Positions 9,303 to 18,019 are shown, counted from the stretch's first letter. The stretch is 64,000 nucleotides of DNA from Haloarchaeobius litoreus (GCF_024495425.1 NZ_JANHJR010000002.1:620001-684000), one strand, 5' to 3'. A program made the numbers and translations. Notes: generated by a model not told the origin, from the sequence alone.

Positions 9303-9527
9303 CTACTCGCCGAGATAGTGGCGGTCGTAGAAACCCAACAGCCCGATGAACACGACGACGAAAACGACGCCCGTGAGGATGGCCACCGGGAGACCTCGGC
9401 CGAGGCCAGTCCAGGTCACCACCACCTCCGTGACTGCTGCGGCGACCAGTGCCGAGGCGAAGAAGCTCCCGACGAGGAACAGCAGGTTCCCGAGATACGA
9501 CGGTTCCCCGGCTGCATCCCCGGACAT
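9303..9527 (-). CDS. Small two-helix membrane protein
   Basis: Protein of 74 aa starting at the ATG at 9527 (MSGDAAGEPSYLGN). It has two clear transmembrane segments, about residues 11-35 and 41-65, and ends in GFYDRHYLGE. An upstream in-frame ATG would add nine residues with no membrane character and was not chosen. No family is recognised. It lies between two plus-strand genes and reads against both. The hydrophobic pattern supports a real gene despite the short length. Confidence 0.6.
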   Translation of the reverse strand: MSGDAAGEPSYLGNLLFLVGSFFASALVAAAVTEVVVTWTGLGRGLPVAILTGVVFVVVFIGLLGFYDRHYLGE

Positions 9528-9687
9528 ATGCACCGATTGGGGCCCGGGGGACAAAACACCCCTTGCTCGTGGAGGGTCGCGCCGGGTCGATGCTGGACCG
9601 GGTCACCGGTCGAGCCGTCCACGTGACCCGTTCGGCAGCCCTCGGACACCCGATGCCCTCTTGTGTGACACGCGCGACTGACCGCAC

Positions 9688-10773
9688 ATGGGACTGCGCG
9701 AGAACGTCGCGGGCGTGGTCGCCGGGCTCGTGGTCGTCGCCCTGCTCGCGGTCGGTGTCGGCTGGGAGCAGGTGCTCGACCGGGTGCTCGCCGCCGACAA
9801 ACCCCTGTTCGGGCTGGCGCTGCTCGCCGGCTTCGGCTCCATCGTCGCCTGGGGGCTTTCGGTCTACGCACTCGTTCGCCCGATTCCGGACGCGCCGGGA
9901 GCTCGGCGGTTCGGATACCTCTACCTCGCTGCGGTCTTCGTCAAGCAGGCAATCCCGTTCGGTGTCGCGGGCGGCGCGGCCGTCCTCGCGTACATCATCT
10001 CGCGGTACTCCGATACGACCATCGAACGGACGCTGCTCGCGACGACGGTCGCCGGCTTCCTCAGCACGATCGCCTCGGCGCTCGTCGCCGGTGTCGGACT
10101 GCTGTTCGTCCTGCTCACGCGGCCCGTCCCGCAGTGGATACTCCAGCTGACCGTCGCGCTGGCCATCGCCCTGCTCGTGATGATGGCCGTCGTGACGGCC
10201 TTCGCCATCTGGCCGGGCATCCTCCGGCGGGCGACGGTCCGGTTCGCGGGTGCGGTCCACCCGACGGCTGCGGCGCTGTCGACGCGCGTCGGCGCGGTCG
10301 TCGATCCGACGAAGGTCCGTGCCCGTCTGGACCGCTTCGTCGAGACCGGCGAGGTGATCGCGAGAGACCCACGGGCCGTCGTGGCGTCGTTCGCCGCGGC
10401 GGTGCTCGCGTGGGTGTGCACCGCGGCGGCGTTGAGCTTCTCGCTGGCCGCTGTCAGCAGCCCCGCGCCGCTGTCGGTCTCCGGGTTCGCCGTCACGGTG
10501 TCCGGCGTCGCGACGGCTGTCCCGCTTCCGGGTGGCCTCGGCGGCGTGGAGGCCACGATGTCGGCGCTCGTCACCGTGATGAGCGGTGATACGGTGACCA
10601 GGGTCGGCGCTGGCGTCGTGCTGTTCCGGGTCGCGACGTTCTGGCTCCGGCTGGTCGTCGGCGGGCCCGCCGGGCTGGCGGTGCTCGGCCGCTACGGCCC
10701 CGGGTCGCAGGCGCTCGACGAACTCGACGAGATAGAGGAGGGCGTCGGCGACGCGGGCCCGGCGGGCGAGTAG
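9688..10773 (+). CDS. Lysylphosphatidylglycerol synthase transmembrane (UPF0104) family protein
   Basis: Integral membrane protein of 361 aa with about eight hydrophobic segments spread over the whole length. The family pattern is seen in the N-terminal GLRENVAGVVAGLVVVALL segment, the central AIPFGVAGGAAVLAYIISRY and the late AVPLPGGLGGVEATM, which is the PxPGGLGxxE signature of this family. In haloarchaea a member (AglD) takes part in protein N-glycosylation, and in bacteria the domain flips lipids. No glycosylation genes lie next to it, so the substrate is open. It converges with egsA with a gap of one base. Confidence 0.85.
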   Translation: MGLRENVAGVVAGLVVVALLAVGVGWEQVLDRVLAADKPLFGLALLAGFGSIVAWGLSVYALVRPIPDAPGARRFGYLYLAAVFVKQAIPFGVAGGAAVLAYIISRYSDTTIERTLLATTVAGFLSTIASALVAGVGLLFVLLTRPVPQWILQLTVALAIALLVMMAVVTAFAIWPGILRRATVRFAGAVHPTAAALSTRVGAVVDPTKVRARLDRFVETGEVIARDPRAVVASFAAAVLAWVCTAAALSFSLAAVSSPAPLSVSGFAVTVSGVATAVPLPGGLGGVEATMSALVTVMSGDTVTRVGAGVVLFRVATFWLRLVVGGPAGLAVLGRYGPGSQALDELDEIEEGVGDAGPAGE

Positions 10774-10774
10774 G

Positions 10775-11824
10775 CTACTCGATGACGCCGGTCTTCCTGG
10801 CTGTCTCCCAGGCGGCCTCCTCGCTCATGCCGTCGCCGAGGATGGTGTAGCGGTCGCGGATCTCGTGACAGGTCGTCAGCGCCTCGACGACCGTCCCGGG
10901 TTCGATGCCGAGTTCCGACGCGGTCGTCGGGGCGTCGATGCTCCGGAGGGCGTCGCGGATGTCCGTCCAGAAGCCGCGGTCGCCGCCGTGGAGGTACGCC
11001 GTCAGGATGGAGCCGACGCCGACCTGGTGGCCGTGCAGCGCCGGGTTCGGGGCGATGCGGTCGAGCTGATGCGAGAACAGATGCTCCGCGCCCGACGCCG
11101 GACGGGACGAGCCCGCGATGGACATCGCCACGCCCGAGGAGACCAGCGCCTTCGTCACGACCCACGAGGACTCCTCCAGCCCCGGGCGCACCGAGTCCGC
11201 GTTGTCGACGAGTATCTCGGCGGTCATCTCCGAGAGCGCCGCCGCGTACTCCGAGTAGGGCACGTCCTTCAGCCGGTTCGCGAGCCGCCAGTCCATCACC
11301 GCGGTGTAGTTCGAGATGATGTCCGCACAGCCCGCCGTCGTCAGCTCCCACGGGGCCTCCGCGAGCACCTCGGTGTCGGCGACGACCGCCAGCGGCGGGT
11401 CCGCCGCGACGCTGTGGCGGGTGTCGCCCTCCGGCACCGACCCCCGGCCGGAGACGATGCCGTCGTGGCTCGCGGCCGTCGGGACCGAGACGAAGCCCAG
11501 CCCGACGTGGTCCGCCGCCATCTTCGCGATGTCGATGGCCTTCCCGCCGCCGACGCCGAGCAGGAACCCCGGCTCCGCGGCCTCGACGCGCTCGATGACG
11601 CGCTCGACTGATTCGAACGTCGCCTCCTCGACCACCACCACCTCCGAGCCGGCGAACTGTGCCTCGACGGCCTCGCCGACCAGCTTCCAGGGCGTCGGGC
11701 TCGTCACGACGAGCGGTCGCCCCTGCAGGTGCAGGTCCTCGACGACCTCCGCCGTCCGGTCGACGACGCCGTGGCCGACCACCACGTTGCGGGGCAGCCG
11801 GATCCACGTCGATTTGGTGAACAT
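10775..11824 (-). CDS. egsA: sn-Glycerol-1-phosphate dehydrogenase
   Basis: Enzyme of 349 aa that reduces dihydroxyacetone phosphate to glycerol-1-phosphate, the stereo-specific backbone of archaeal ether lipids. NAD(P)-binding is seen in LLGVGGGKAIDIAKM near residue 90. Zinc ligands are Asp in TTAGCADIISN, His in GAEHLFSHQLD and His in LHGHQVGVGS. The ATG at 11824 gives MFTKSTWIRLPRNVVVGHG, the usual family start. The length matches archaeal G1PDH (about 350 aa). It is a single transcription unit whose upstream region (11825-12129) holds the perfect palindrome B. Confidence 0.95.
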   Translation of the reverse strand: MFTKSTWIRLPRNVVVGHGVVDRTAEVVEDLHLQGRPLVVTSPTPWKLVGEAVEAQFAGSEVVVVEEATFESVERVIERVEAAEPGFLLGVGGGKAIDIAKMAADHVGLGFVSVPTAASHDGIVSGRGSVPEGDTRHSVAADPPLAVVADTEVLAEAPWELTTAGCADIISNYTAVMDWRLANRLKDVPYSEYAAALSEMTAEILVDNADSVRPGLEESSWVVTKALVSSGVAMSIAGSSRPASGAEHLFSHQLDRIAPNPALHGHQVGVGSILTAYLHGGDRGFWTDIRDALRSIDAPTTASELGIEPGTVVEALTTCHEIRDRYTILGDGMSEEAAWETARKTGVIE

Positions 11825-11984
11825 ACCCCAATCGACACCCCCCTCCGGGAAAGGAGTTACGCGACGTGCGTAGGTGCCGTGGAACGGGGAGAGAGGCGCT
11901 CGAGTCGGCGAATCGCTTCCGAACCAGCCACGTGGCGCTGTGACGAGGACCGGATGGGGCTGTGGATTCGTCCCCACCGCGAAA

Positions 11985-12003
11985 GTTTACGATTATCGTA
12001 AAC
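11985..12003. promoter_or_regulatory. 19-nt perfect palindrome B
   Basis: GTTTACGA, three bases, TCGTAAAC: both eight-base arms match exactly. It sits 161 nt before the egsA start and directly before a short sequence related to the dispersed repeat (12008-12078). The TTTAC/GTAAA arms stand out from the GC-rich surroundings. A dimeric regulator or chromosome-organising protein is a reasonable binder; none is identified. Confidence 0.6.
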
Positions 12004-12007
12004 CCTC

Positions 12008-12078
12008 ACCGCCGGCGCACGGCCGGCGAGCGTGCCGAACGAAGCGAGGGCGTTCGCGTCGGCAGCGATTCCCACGAC
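12008..12078 (+). repeat. Truncated copy of the dispersed repeat
   Basis: About 70 nt. The left part (CCGGCGCACGGCCGGCGAG then GAACGAAGCGAG) aligns with the distal part of copy 2 near 20410-20450, and the right end GATTCCCACGAC (12067-12078) is identical to the proximal end of copy 2 (20664-20675). The roughly 230 nt between are missing. It looks like an internal-deletion derivative. Unlike the two long copies it does not face a gene start: 50 nt on lies the 3' end of the aldolase gene. Confidence 0.45.
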
Positions 12079-12129
12079 TGAAACGAGGAAAGTCGGTCTC
12101 GGTCTCCAACCCGAAACAGCCGCACAGAC

Positions 12130-13050
12130 TCAGCCGTCTAGCAGTCCGAGTTCACGAAGCTCGTCCTCTAGCGCCGCCTCGTCAGCAGCATCCATCCGCC
12201 GGAGTGGGCTCCGCAACGGCCCAGCGTCGAACCCCTGCAGCGAGAGGGCGGCCTTCACGCCAGCCATGTACGGGCCGCGCTTCAGTGCCGACCGAACGTC
12301 GTACACCCTGCTCTGGAGCTCCTGCGCCCGGTCCTCGTCGCCGGCGTCGTAGGCCTCGTACAGGTCGACGACGAGTTCGGGGAAGGCGTTCGCGACGGCC
12401 GAGACCATGCCCGAGCAGCCGACCTCCAGCCCGGGGAACAGCAGCGAGTCCGACCCCGAGAGGAACGTCAGCTCGGGGTTGTCGTCGATGGCCTGGCCGA
12501 GCCACGGCACGTCCTTGCTGGAGTCCTTGACGCCGACGAGGTTCGGAATCTCGGCGAGCTCGGCGACGGTGTCGAGCGCGAGCGAGTTGCCGGTCTTCGA
12601 GGGGATGTGGTAGACGTAGGTCGGGCGGTCGACGGCGTCGCAGACGCGGCGGTAGTGCTCGACGGCACCCTCGCCGTCGAGCGGGTAGTAGAACGGCGTC
12701 ACCACGACGATGCCGTCCGCACCGGCGTCGGCGGCGGCCTCGGCGCGGGCGACGGTCCGGCGGGTGCTGGGTGCGCCGACGCCCGCGATGACGGGCACGT
12801 CGTCGCCGACCTCCTCGACGACCGCACGGACGACGCGGTCGCGTTCCTCGCCGGAGAGCATCGCGAACTCGCCGTTGGTGCCGAGCGGGAAGACGCCGTG
12901 TGCGCCGCCCTCGACGACGAACCGGGCGTGGGCGGCCGTCCCCTCGTAGTCGACCGACTCGTCGTCGTGGAACGCCGTCACCGTCGGTGGGACGACGCCG
13001 TGGATGCCGAGCGGGTCGGCAGTGCCTGGCGCGGGAGCGTTGGAATCCAT
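12130..13050 (-). CDS. Dihydrodipicolinate synthase/KDG aldolase family class I aldolase
   Basis: TIM-barrel aldolase of 306 aa. The Schiff-base Lys is in LVGVKDSSKD and the catalytic Tyr in YVYHIPSKTG, both in the normal DapA order. However, the GTTGE loop of DapA reads GTNGEF here, and the Arg that holds aspartate semialdehyde (SRTG) is Lys (SKTG). These changes argue against lysine biosynthesis and for a sugar-acid aldolase such as 2-keto-3-deoxygluconate aldolase. The start at 13050 gives a normal family length. No lysine or sugar-acid genes are adjacent. The family is sure; the substrate is not. Confidence 0.85.
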   Translation of the reverse strand: MDSNAPAPGTADPLGIHGVVPPTVTAFHDDESVDYEGTAAHARFVVEGGAHGVFPLGTNGEFAMLSGEERDRVVRAVVEEVGDDVPVIAGVGAPSTRRTVARAEAAADAGADGIVVVTPFYYPLDGEGAVEHYRRVCDAVDRPTYVYHIPSKTGNSLALDTVAELAEIPNLVGVKDSSKDVPWLGQAIDDNPELTFLSGSDSLLFPGLEVGCSGMVSAVANAFPELVVDLYEAYDAGDEDRAQELQSRVYDVRSALKRGPYMAGVKAALSLQGFDAGPLRSPLRRMDAADEAALEDELRELGLLDG

Positions 13051-13085
13051 GTGTGCAAGATAACGCGGATTCGAGTTAATAGTTG

Positions 13086-13724
13086 CTACGACGCGCGACG
13101 TTCGAGGAACCGGCGGTACAGCGGCCGGGCGACCAGCGCGAGGGCGAGCACGCCGGCACCGACGAGCACGAGCGGGTCGACGGAGCTGCCGGTCGTGACG
13201 TTCCGCGCGGAGACGCCGATGGCCATGATGGTGAGGATCCACGGGAGTTCGCCGATGAACGTCCCGAGGAGGAACGTGCCGAGGGGTACGTCCGCGAGTC
13301 CGGTGCCGTAGGCCACCGCGTCGGCGGGCGCTGGCGAGAGCCGGCCCGCGATGGTGCCCCGGAGGTCGCCCGTCGCGTCGAAGATCTCGTCGCCGGAGCG
13401 CCGCAGCCAGCCGAGGACCCCGTCGTCGCGCTTGTACCACCGGCCCGCGTAGTACGCCGGGAGAGCGGTGAGCACGCCGCCCGCCAGCGCGATGGGGAGG
13501 CCGGCCCAGCCGAACCGGTAGCCGACGACGAGGGTGAACGCCGTCACCGGAACGGCGAGGAACGGTCTGACGACGTAGCCCACGGCGAGGATGAGGACGA
13601 ACAGCACGTCGTTCTCGACGGCCGCGAGGAGGCCCGGCACGTCGCCCCCGACGGTCAGTCGTGCGAGCACGAGCAGCGAGAGCACTGCGACCAGAACGGC
13701 CACCTGCCGGTATCTTCGTCGCAC
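13086..13724 (-). CDS. TVP38/TMEM64 (VTT domain) family membrane protein
   Basis: Protein of 212 aa with about five hydrophobic segments and the VTT-type core: VVRPFLAVPVTAFTLVVGY, GGVLTALPAYYAGRWYKR, then GRLSPAPADAVAYGTGLA and VPLGTFLLGTFIGELPWIL. The pattern matches SNARE-associated/DedA-like TVP38 proteins of about 200 aa, linked in other organisms to lipid scrambling or membrane homeostasis. It starts at the ATG at 13724 and ends 36 nt before the aldolase start. Its role in archaea is unknown. Confidence 0.82.
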   Translation of the reverse strand: MRRRYRQVAVLVAVLSLLVLARLTVGGDVPGLLAAVENDVLFVLILAVGYVVRPFLAVPVTAFTLVVGYRFGWAGLPIALAGGVLTALPAYYAGRWYKRDDGVLGWLRRSGDEIFDATGDLRGTIAGRLSPAPADAVAYGTGLADVPLGTFLLGTFIGELPWILTIMAIGVSARNVTTGSSVDPLVLVGAGVLALALVARPLYRRFLERRAS

Positions 13725-13808
13725 TACCTGAGCGAGGGTCAGTTCGCACTTGTGGGTTTCGGGAGCAACCGGGCATCGACCCCGTACTGACGAGTCCTGG
13801 CCACCGGG

Positions 13809-14222
13809 TCAGTTCGCCAGCAGCGCCACGGCGGCGAACGCGAAGCCGACGCCGCCGACGCGCTGGAGGGTGACGGGCTCGTCGAACAGCAGCACGCCGA
13901 GCACCGCGGCGACGACGAAGTACAGCGCCGAGACGGTCGTCACGACGCCGGTGCTGCCGCGCTCCAGCCCGGCGTAGAAGGCGACGGCGGCGATACCGGA
14001 GAACACGCCCGCCGCGACCGCGAGCAGGACCCCCTCGCGGGTGTACGTGACCGGGTCCGTGCGGGTGAGGACGTACGCGCCGGCGAGCGCGGTGCCGACG
14101 AGGTAGGAGACGATCATCGCGACGGTCGGCGAGGTGCTCTGCGTCGCGGCGTCCGCGAGGACCGCCCAGAGCCCCCACGTGACCATCGCGAGCAGGGCGA
14201 AGACGACTGGCGAGGTGGACAT
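13809..14222 (-). CDS. EamA-type half transporter
   Basis: Protein of 137 aa with four to five transmembrane helices. It equals one EamA/DMT repeat: MSTSPVVFALLAMVTWGLWAV at the start, a central YTREGVLLAVAAGVFSGIAAV and VLFDEPVTLQRVGGVGFAF near the end. The E(P/R)-xT pattern before the last helix is typical of the DMT superfamily. Half-size members work as dimers and export small metabolites or drugs. The substrate cannot be told. It stands in a run of minus-strand genes with an 84-nt gap downstream. Confidence 0.85.
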   Translation of the reverse strand: MSTSPVVFALLAMVTWGLWAVLADAATQSTSPTVAMIVSYLVGTALAGAYVLTRTDPVTYTREGVLLAVAAGVFSGIAAVAFYAGLERGSTGVVTTVSALYFVVAAVLGVLLFDEPVTLQRVGGVGFAFAAVALLAN

Positions 14223-14285
14223 ACGCCCGGCGAGACGCTCCGGGGTCGAAAACGTTCCGAGGCGACGCGTGGCTGAGCGTCGGGA

Positions 14286-15173
14286 CTATTCGACGCTCAG
14301 CCGGAGGGTCAGGTTGTGGAGCATGACGGCGTCGGTCTCGCTGGCGAGCTGGACGAGGGCGTACGACGGCCCTTCGACGAGTCTCGGCTCGCCCTGGTCG
14401 TCCTCCAAGACCCCCGCGACGGCCTCGGCCAGCCCCGACTCGACGGGTTCGCAGTCGAGCACCGGCGGGTCGGCGGCGTCGGTCGGCTCCAGCGAGAGCA
14501 CGTACCAGACCCTGTCGGCGAAGAACTCGGCGTCGGTCTGCTGGCGCTCGCGGCCGGCGTACACCTCGCCGTCGAGGCGGACGTAGCCCTCGTCGAGGAC
14601 GGTCCGGGCCCACGTCCCGAGCTCGGTCTCGGGGTACACCTCGGCGGAGTCGCTCCCGGTCGCGCTCCGGACGAACTCGCGCTGTGCGCCCGTGAGCTCG
14701 CTCCCGTCGACGACCGTCGCGTCGTCGGGCACCGACTCGGCGGGTGCGGCATCGAACTGCATCCGGTAGCGCCCGCCCGCCTGCACGTCGACGGAGTACG
14801 TGCCGTCGACGCCGTCGGTGTTGCGGAGTTCGACCGTCTCGAAGGCGGCGAGGTCGGGCGACGGCGGCTGGTTCACGAGCATCGGGTAGTGACCGCGGAC
14901 CGCCTCGTCGTCGTGCGCGGCGTCGAGGAGGAGCGTCCGCAGCCCCTCGGGCAGGACCCGGATGGAGTCGTACGCGCCGAACTCGTCCACTATCGTCGCT
15001 CGGACGGCGGGGTCGTCGACGGTCGTCGGTCCCGTCGTCGGGGCCGCGCTCGTCGTGGGCTCCGTCGACGGCGGACTGTCGCCGGTCGGTCGGTCGTCGC
15101 CGATGCCGGCACACCCGGCGAGGGTGGTCGCGGCCGCGGCGACGCTCGCGACGAACGCGCGTCTGGAGGGCAT
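14286..15173 (-). CDS. Hypothetical Tat lipoprotein
   Basis: Protein of 295 aa. The start at 15173 gives MPSRRAFVASVAAAATTLAGC, a twin-Arg signal with a lipobox Cys at about residue 21, followed by a Thr/Pro/Ser-rich linker to about residue 50. The mature domain is acidic and of mixed alpha/beta character with no recognised motif. It has two Cys at most after the anchor (VLDCEPVESG). An upstream reading of the frame gives a Ser/Arg-rich extension without signal features and was rejected. It is probably a surface protein of unknown function, found in other haloarchaea as a single gene. Confidence 0.75.
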   Translation of the reverse strand: MPSRRAFVASVAAAATTLAGCAGIGDDRPTGDSPPSTEPTTSAAPTTGPTTVDDPAVRATIVDEFGAYDSIRVLPEGLRTLLLDAAHDDEAVRGHYPMLVNQPPSPDLAAFETVELRNTDGVDGTYSVDVQAGGRYRMQFDAAPAESVPDDATVVDGSELTGAQREFVRSATGSDSAEVYPETELGTWARTVLDEGYVRLDGEVYAGRERQQTDAEFFADRVWYVLSLEPTDAADPPVLDCEPVESGLAEAVAGVLEDDQGEPRLVEGPSYALVQLASETDAVMLHNLTLRLSVE

Positions 15174-15237
15174 CACGTCGAGCAACTGCGAGAACGGGTA
15201 AGTGTCTTCTGCCGGGACCGTCGGTCGCGGAAACGCG

Positions 15238-17166
15238 TTACTTGAACCGGAACGTCTCCAGGTTCTTCGGCGCGAACGTCCGCATGTTGAACTCGTGGTA
15301 GAGCGCGGAAGAGAGGTCCTGTACGGAGGACTCGTCGCCGTGGACACAGAGCACCTTCTCGGGGCGGGGGTTCATCGTGCGGACGAAGTCCTCCAGGCCC
15401 TGCCGGTCGGCGTGACCGGAGAAGCCGTCGACCGTCTCGATGTCCATCTTCAGCTTCAGCGTGTTCGAGCGGCCGCCGTTGCCGCCGCGGTCGTTGATGG
15501 GGATCTCGTCCCAGCCGTTCTGGATGCGGCGACCCAGCGTCCCCTGGGCCTGGTAGCCGACGAACACCATCTTCGAGTCCTCCTGGCTGCCGACGTGGCG
15601 GAGCCAGGACATGATGGGGCCACCTTCGACCATACCGGAGGTGGAGAGGATGATGCAGGGGCCGCCGTCGGCGACCTCCTGGCGCTCCTCCTCGCCGCCG
15701 TCGATGTGGTTGAACTCCTCGGCGAGGAACGGGTTCTCGTCCTCGTGGAAGATGCGGTCGCGGAGGTCGTCGCGGAGGTACTCGGGGTAGGTGGAGTGGA
15801 TGGCCGTCGCCTCCCAGATCATCCCGTCGAGGTGGACCGGCATCGAGGGAATCTTCCCCTTGCGCATGGCCTCCTCCAGCACGAGCATGATCTCCTGTGA
15901 GCGCCCGACGGCGAACGCCGGGATGAGGACTTTCCCGTCCTGATCGTGGGCCTCGTTGATGACCTCGATGAGCTTGCGCTCGGAGTCCTCCTGGTCGGTC
16001 TGGTAGTCGTTCCGGCCGCCGTAGGTGGATTCGAGCACCAGCGTCTCGACCCGCGGGAAGTCGTTCACCGCGCCGTTGAACAGGCGGGTGTCCTTGTAGT
16101 GGATGTCGCCGGAGAACGCGACGTTGTAGAGGCCGTCGCCGATGTGGAAGTGCGACACCGCGGAGCCGAGGATGTGGCCCGCGTTGTGGAACGTGAGCTT
16201 CACGTCGGGCGCGATGTCGGTCACGTCGCCGTACTCCAGCGGGATGGTGTGCTTGATGGCCTCGCGCACCATCTCGGACTCGTACGGCGGCGCACGGCCC
16301 TCCTTCGCGGCCACGTCGAGGTAGTCGAGCGTGAGCAGGCCCATCAGGTCACGGGTCGGCTCGGTCGTGTAGATGGGGCCGTCGTAGCCGTACTTGAAGA
16401 TGAGCGGCAGCAGTGCGGAGTGGTCGAGATGGGCGTGGGTAAGGACGACCGCGTCGATGTTGGTCGCGCCCGCGCCGAGCGCCTCGGGCACCTGGAGGTA
16501 CGGAACCTCGTCCTCTGCGCCGGGCTTGTCGCCGCAGTCGATGAGGATGCGCGTCTCCGGGGTCGAGAGGACGAACGCGGCGCGCCCGACCTCGCGACAG
16601 CAGCCCAGCGTCGTGATGCGGACGTACTCGTCGTTCGACATCTCCTCGCGGTGGATCTGTCGGCCGACGCGTTCGAGGATCTGGCGGCGTTCGTCGCGCT
16701 CCTGCTTGAGGAAGTTGCGGACGTTCGAGACCGTCGAGGACTCGATGGGCGGCGTGCGGACGACCTCCGGTGTCCAGCCGACCTTCTTCGTGATCTCGCG
16801 CAGGGTCGAGCCGTGGCGGCCGATGACCATGCCGGGCTTCGCGGCCTCGATGACGACCTCGCCGGTGTCGGCGTGGAAGTCGAGGTCGGTCACGCCCGCG
16901 TCCTCGGGGATGACCTCCATGATCTGCTCGCGTGCGGACTCCGGTGGGGAGAGCACGTCGGGGTCCGGTCGGACCGTGATGCGTTTTCTGAGCTTCGAGG
17001 CGAGCCGGCGGATGAGGTCGCCCTGCTGGGCGAACTTCTTGGGGTCGCGCGTGTACACCACCAGCTCCGGTCCCTCGTACTTGACGGCGGACACCGAGAT
17101 GTCGCTCGGTATCTCGCTCTTGATCTCTGCTTCCAGTTCTTCGAGTTGTCGGTCTACGGAACTCAT
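15238..17166 (-). CDS. Beta-CASP ribonuclease aCPSF1 (transcription termination factor)
   Basis: Protein of 642 aa combining two N-terminal KH-type domains (about 1-150; GMVIGRHGSTLREITKK is the GxxG loop) with a metallo-beta-lactamase/beta-CASP nuclease. Metal-binding motif 2 is VVLTHAHLDHSALLP, and the beta-CASP part includes FSGDIHYKDTRLF, STSGMVEGGP and GFSGHADRQGLEDF. Archaeal aCPSF1 (FttA) cleaves nascent RNA at U-rich sites and drives transcription termination genome-wide. The ATG at 17166 gives MSSVDRQLEELEAEIKSEIP, the conserved start of the family. The length is the usual one (about 640 aa). Confidence 0.95.
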   Translation of the reverse strand: MSSVDRQLEELEAEIKSEIPSDISVSAVKYEGPELVVYTRDPKKFAQQGDLIRRLASKLRKRITVRPDPDVLSPPESAREQIMEVIPEDAGVTDLDFHADTGEVVIEAAKPGMVIGRHGSTLREITKKVGWTPEVVRTPPIESSTVSNVRNFLKQERDERRQILERVGRQIHREEMSNDEYVRITTLGCCREVGRAAFVLSTPETRILIDCGDKPGAEDEVPYLQVPEALGAGATNIDAVVLTHAHLDHSALLPLIFKYGYDGPIYTTEPTRDLMGLLTLDYLDVAAKEGRAPPYESEMVREAIKHTIPLEYGDVTDIAPDVKLTFHNAGHILGSAVSHFHIGDGLYNVAFSGDIHYKDTRLFNGAVNDFPRVETLVLESTYGGRNDYQTDQEDSERKLIEVINEAHDQDGKVLIPAFAVGRSQEIMLVLEEAMRKGKIPSMPVHLDGMIWEATAIHSTYPEYLRDDLRDRIFHEDENPFLAEEFNHIDGGEEERQEVADGGPCIILSTSGMVEGGPIMSWLRHVGSQEDSKMVFVGYQAQGTLGRRIQNGWDEIPINDRGGNGGRSNTLKLKMDIETVDGFSGHADRQGLEDFVRTMNPRPEKVLCVHGDESSVQDLSSALYHEFNMRTFAPKNLETFRFK

Positions 17167-17424
17167 ATGTCGAGAAATTCGCTCGCGTCCAGGCGGCGTT
17201 GTCCGCCCGTTCCGGCCGACCGTCGGCACGACCCACCCCGTCCGACTCGGACGGGACCGCCACACCTCACGTGGTCCGCACTGCTGTCGGACTGGTGACG
17301 TGCGTTGTCGCGCGTGTCGTATCGAGACATTGTCGGTGGAAACTGCGGTTCGAGTCCGTCCCGGGCGCTTGCTGGTCGGGAGGTCTCGGGGAGAACCCGC
17401 TTACTCGGTCGTATGCCACCGATG

Positions 17425-17433
17425 TTATAAAAG
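17425..17433 (+). promoter_or_regulatory. TATA box of the gene at 17475
   Basis: TTATAAAAG in a GC-rich region, 42-50 nt before the ATG. If used it gives a leader of about 20 nt. A weaker AATACT at 17441 would give a leaderless transcript. The rest of the 308-nt gap between 17166 and 17475 shows no gene. Confidence 0.5.
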
Positions 17434-17474
17434 CCTTCGCAATACTCAGGGCAGGGCCGTCCGTACCGCCTACC

Positions 17475-17957
17475 ATGCAGGTGACGAAAGCGGTCGTCGA
17501 GCGGGAGTACGAGTGGGTCCGCGACCGGGCCGACGAGGTCGTCCCACTGACGAACCGGGTGCGTGGTGACCTCGGCGAGACGTTCGACATCGACGTCGAC
17601 CCGGTGACCGAACAGCAGTACGTCGCGGTCGTCGACGAGACGTTCGCCGACGGCGACCGGGCGGTTAACGTGGCCGCGCTGGTCGGGCTCCTGCGCGACC
17701 TCGACGTCGAGGGGGACTACCCCGGCTTCGTCGTCGACGAGCTGCTCGGGCGGGAGCTGGCGGCGACCATCGCGGGCAGCCAGCCGCTCCGGATGCTCGG
17801 CGAGGCGACGTTCCACTACGCCGACATCGTGACCCACGGCGACGCCGGCGAGGCTGCCGGGGCGGACGACCTCGACGCCGCGCTCGCCGCCGGCACCCAG
17901 GAGCGCATCCCGGGCTGGGGCTGGAACGAGCGCGAGAGCCCGTTCGCGGTCGACTGA
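17475..17957 (+). CDS. Hypothetical acidic soluble protein
   Basis: Protein of 160 aa starting MQVTKAVVEREYEWVRDRADE, very acidic and without membrane segments or signal. A helical N-terminal half is followed by VVDELLGRELAATIAGSQPLRMLGEATFHYADIVTHG, and the end is IPGWGWNERESPFAVD. No catalytic motif or family is recognised. The upstream reading of the frame has the composition of non-coding DNA, so the ATG at 17475 was chosen. It is a cytoplasmic protein of unknown role, first of several plus-strand genes running to 19569. Confidence 0.7.
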   Translation: MQVTKAVVEREYEWVRDRADEVVPLTNRVRGDLGETFDIDVDPVTEQQYVAVVDETFADGDRAVNVAALVGLLRDLDVEGDYPGFVVDELLGRELAATIAGSQPLRMLGEATFHYADIVTHGDAGEAAGADDLDAALAAGTQERIPGWGWNERESPFAVD

Positions 17958-18019
17958 CACCGCCGACCCGGTTCCGACCCGAAGGAGCTACCAGCCCCCC
18001 GCGAGTAGGAGCGAGACAG

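Noticed and set aside
12130-15114. Minus-strand frame of 994 codons
   Set aside because: Only the last 306 codons (aldolase) are real. The rest passes through three other genes in wrong frames with an Arg-rich composition.
17337-17365. TTCGAGT flanked by GC bases resembling a tRNA T-loop
   Set aside because: The flanking five-base stems do not pair, and no D-arm, anticodon arm or acceptor stem can be drawn.
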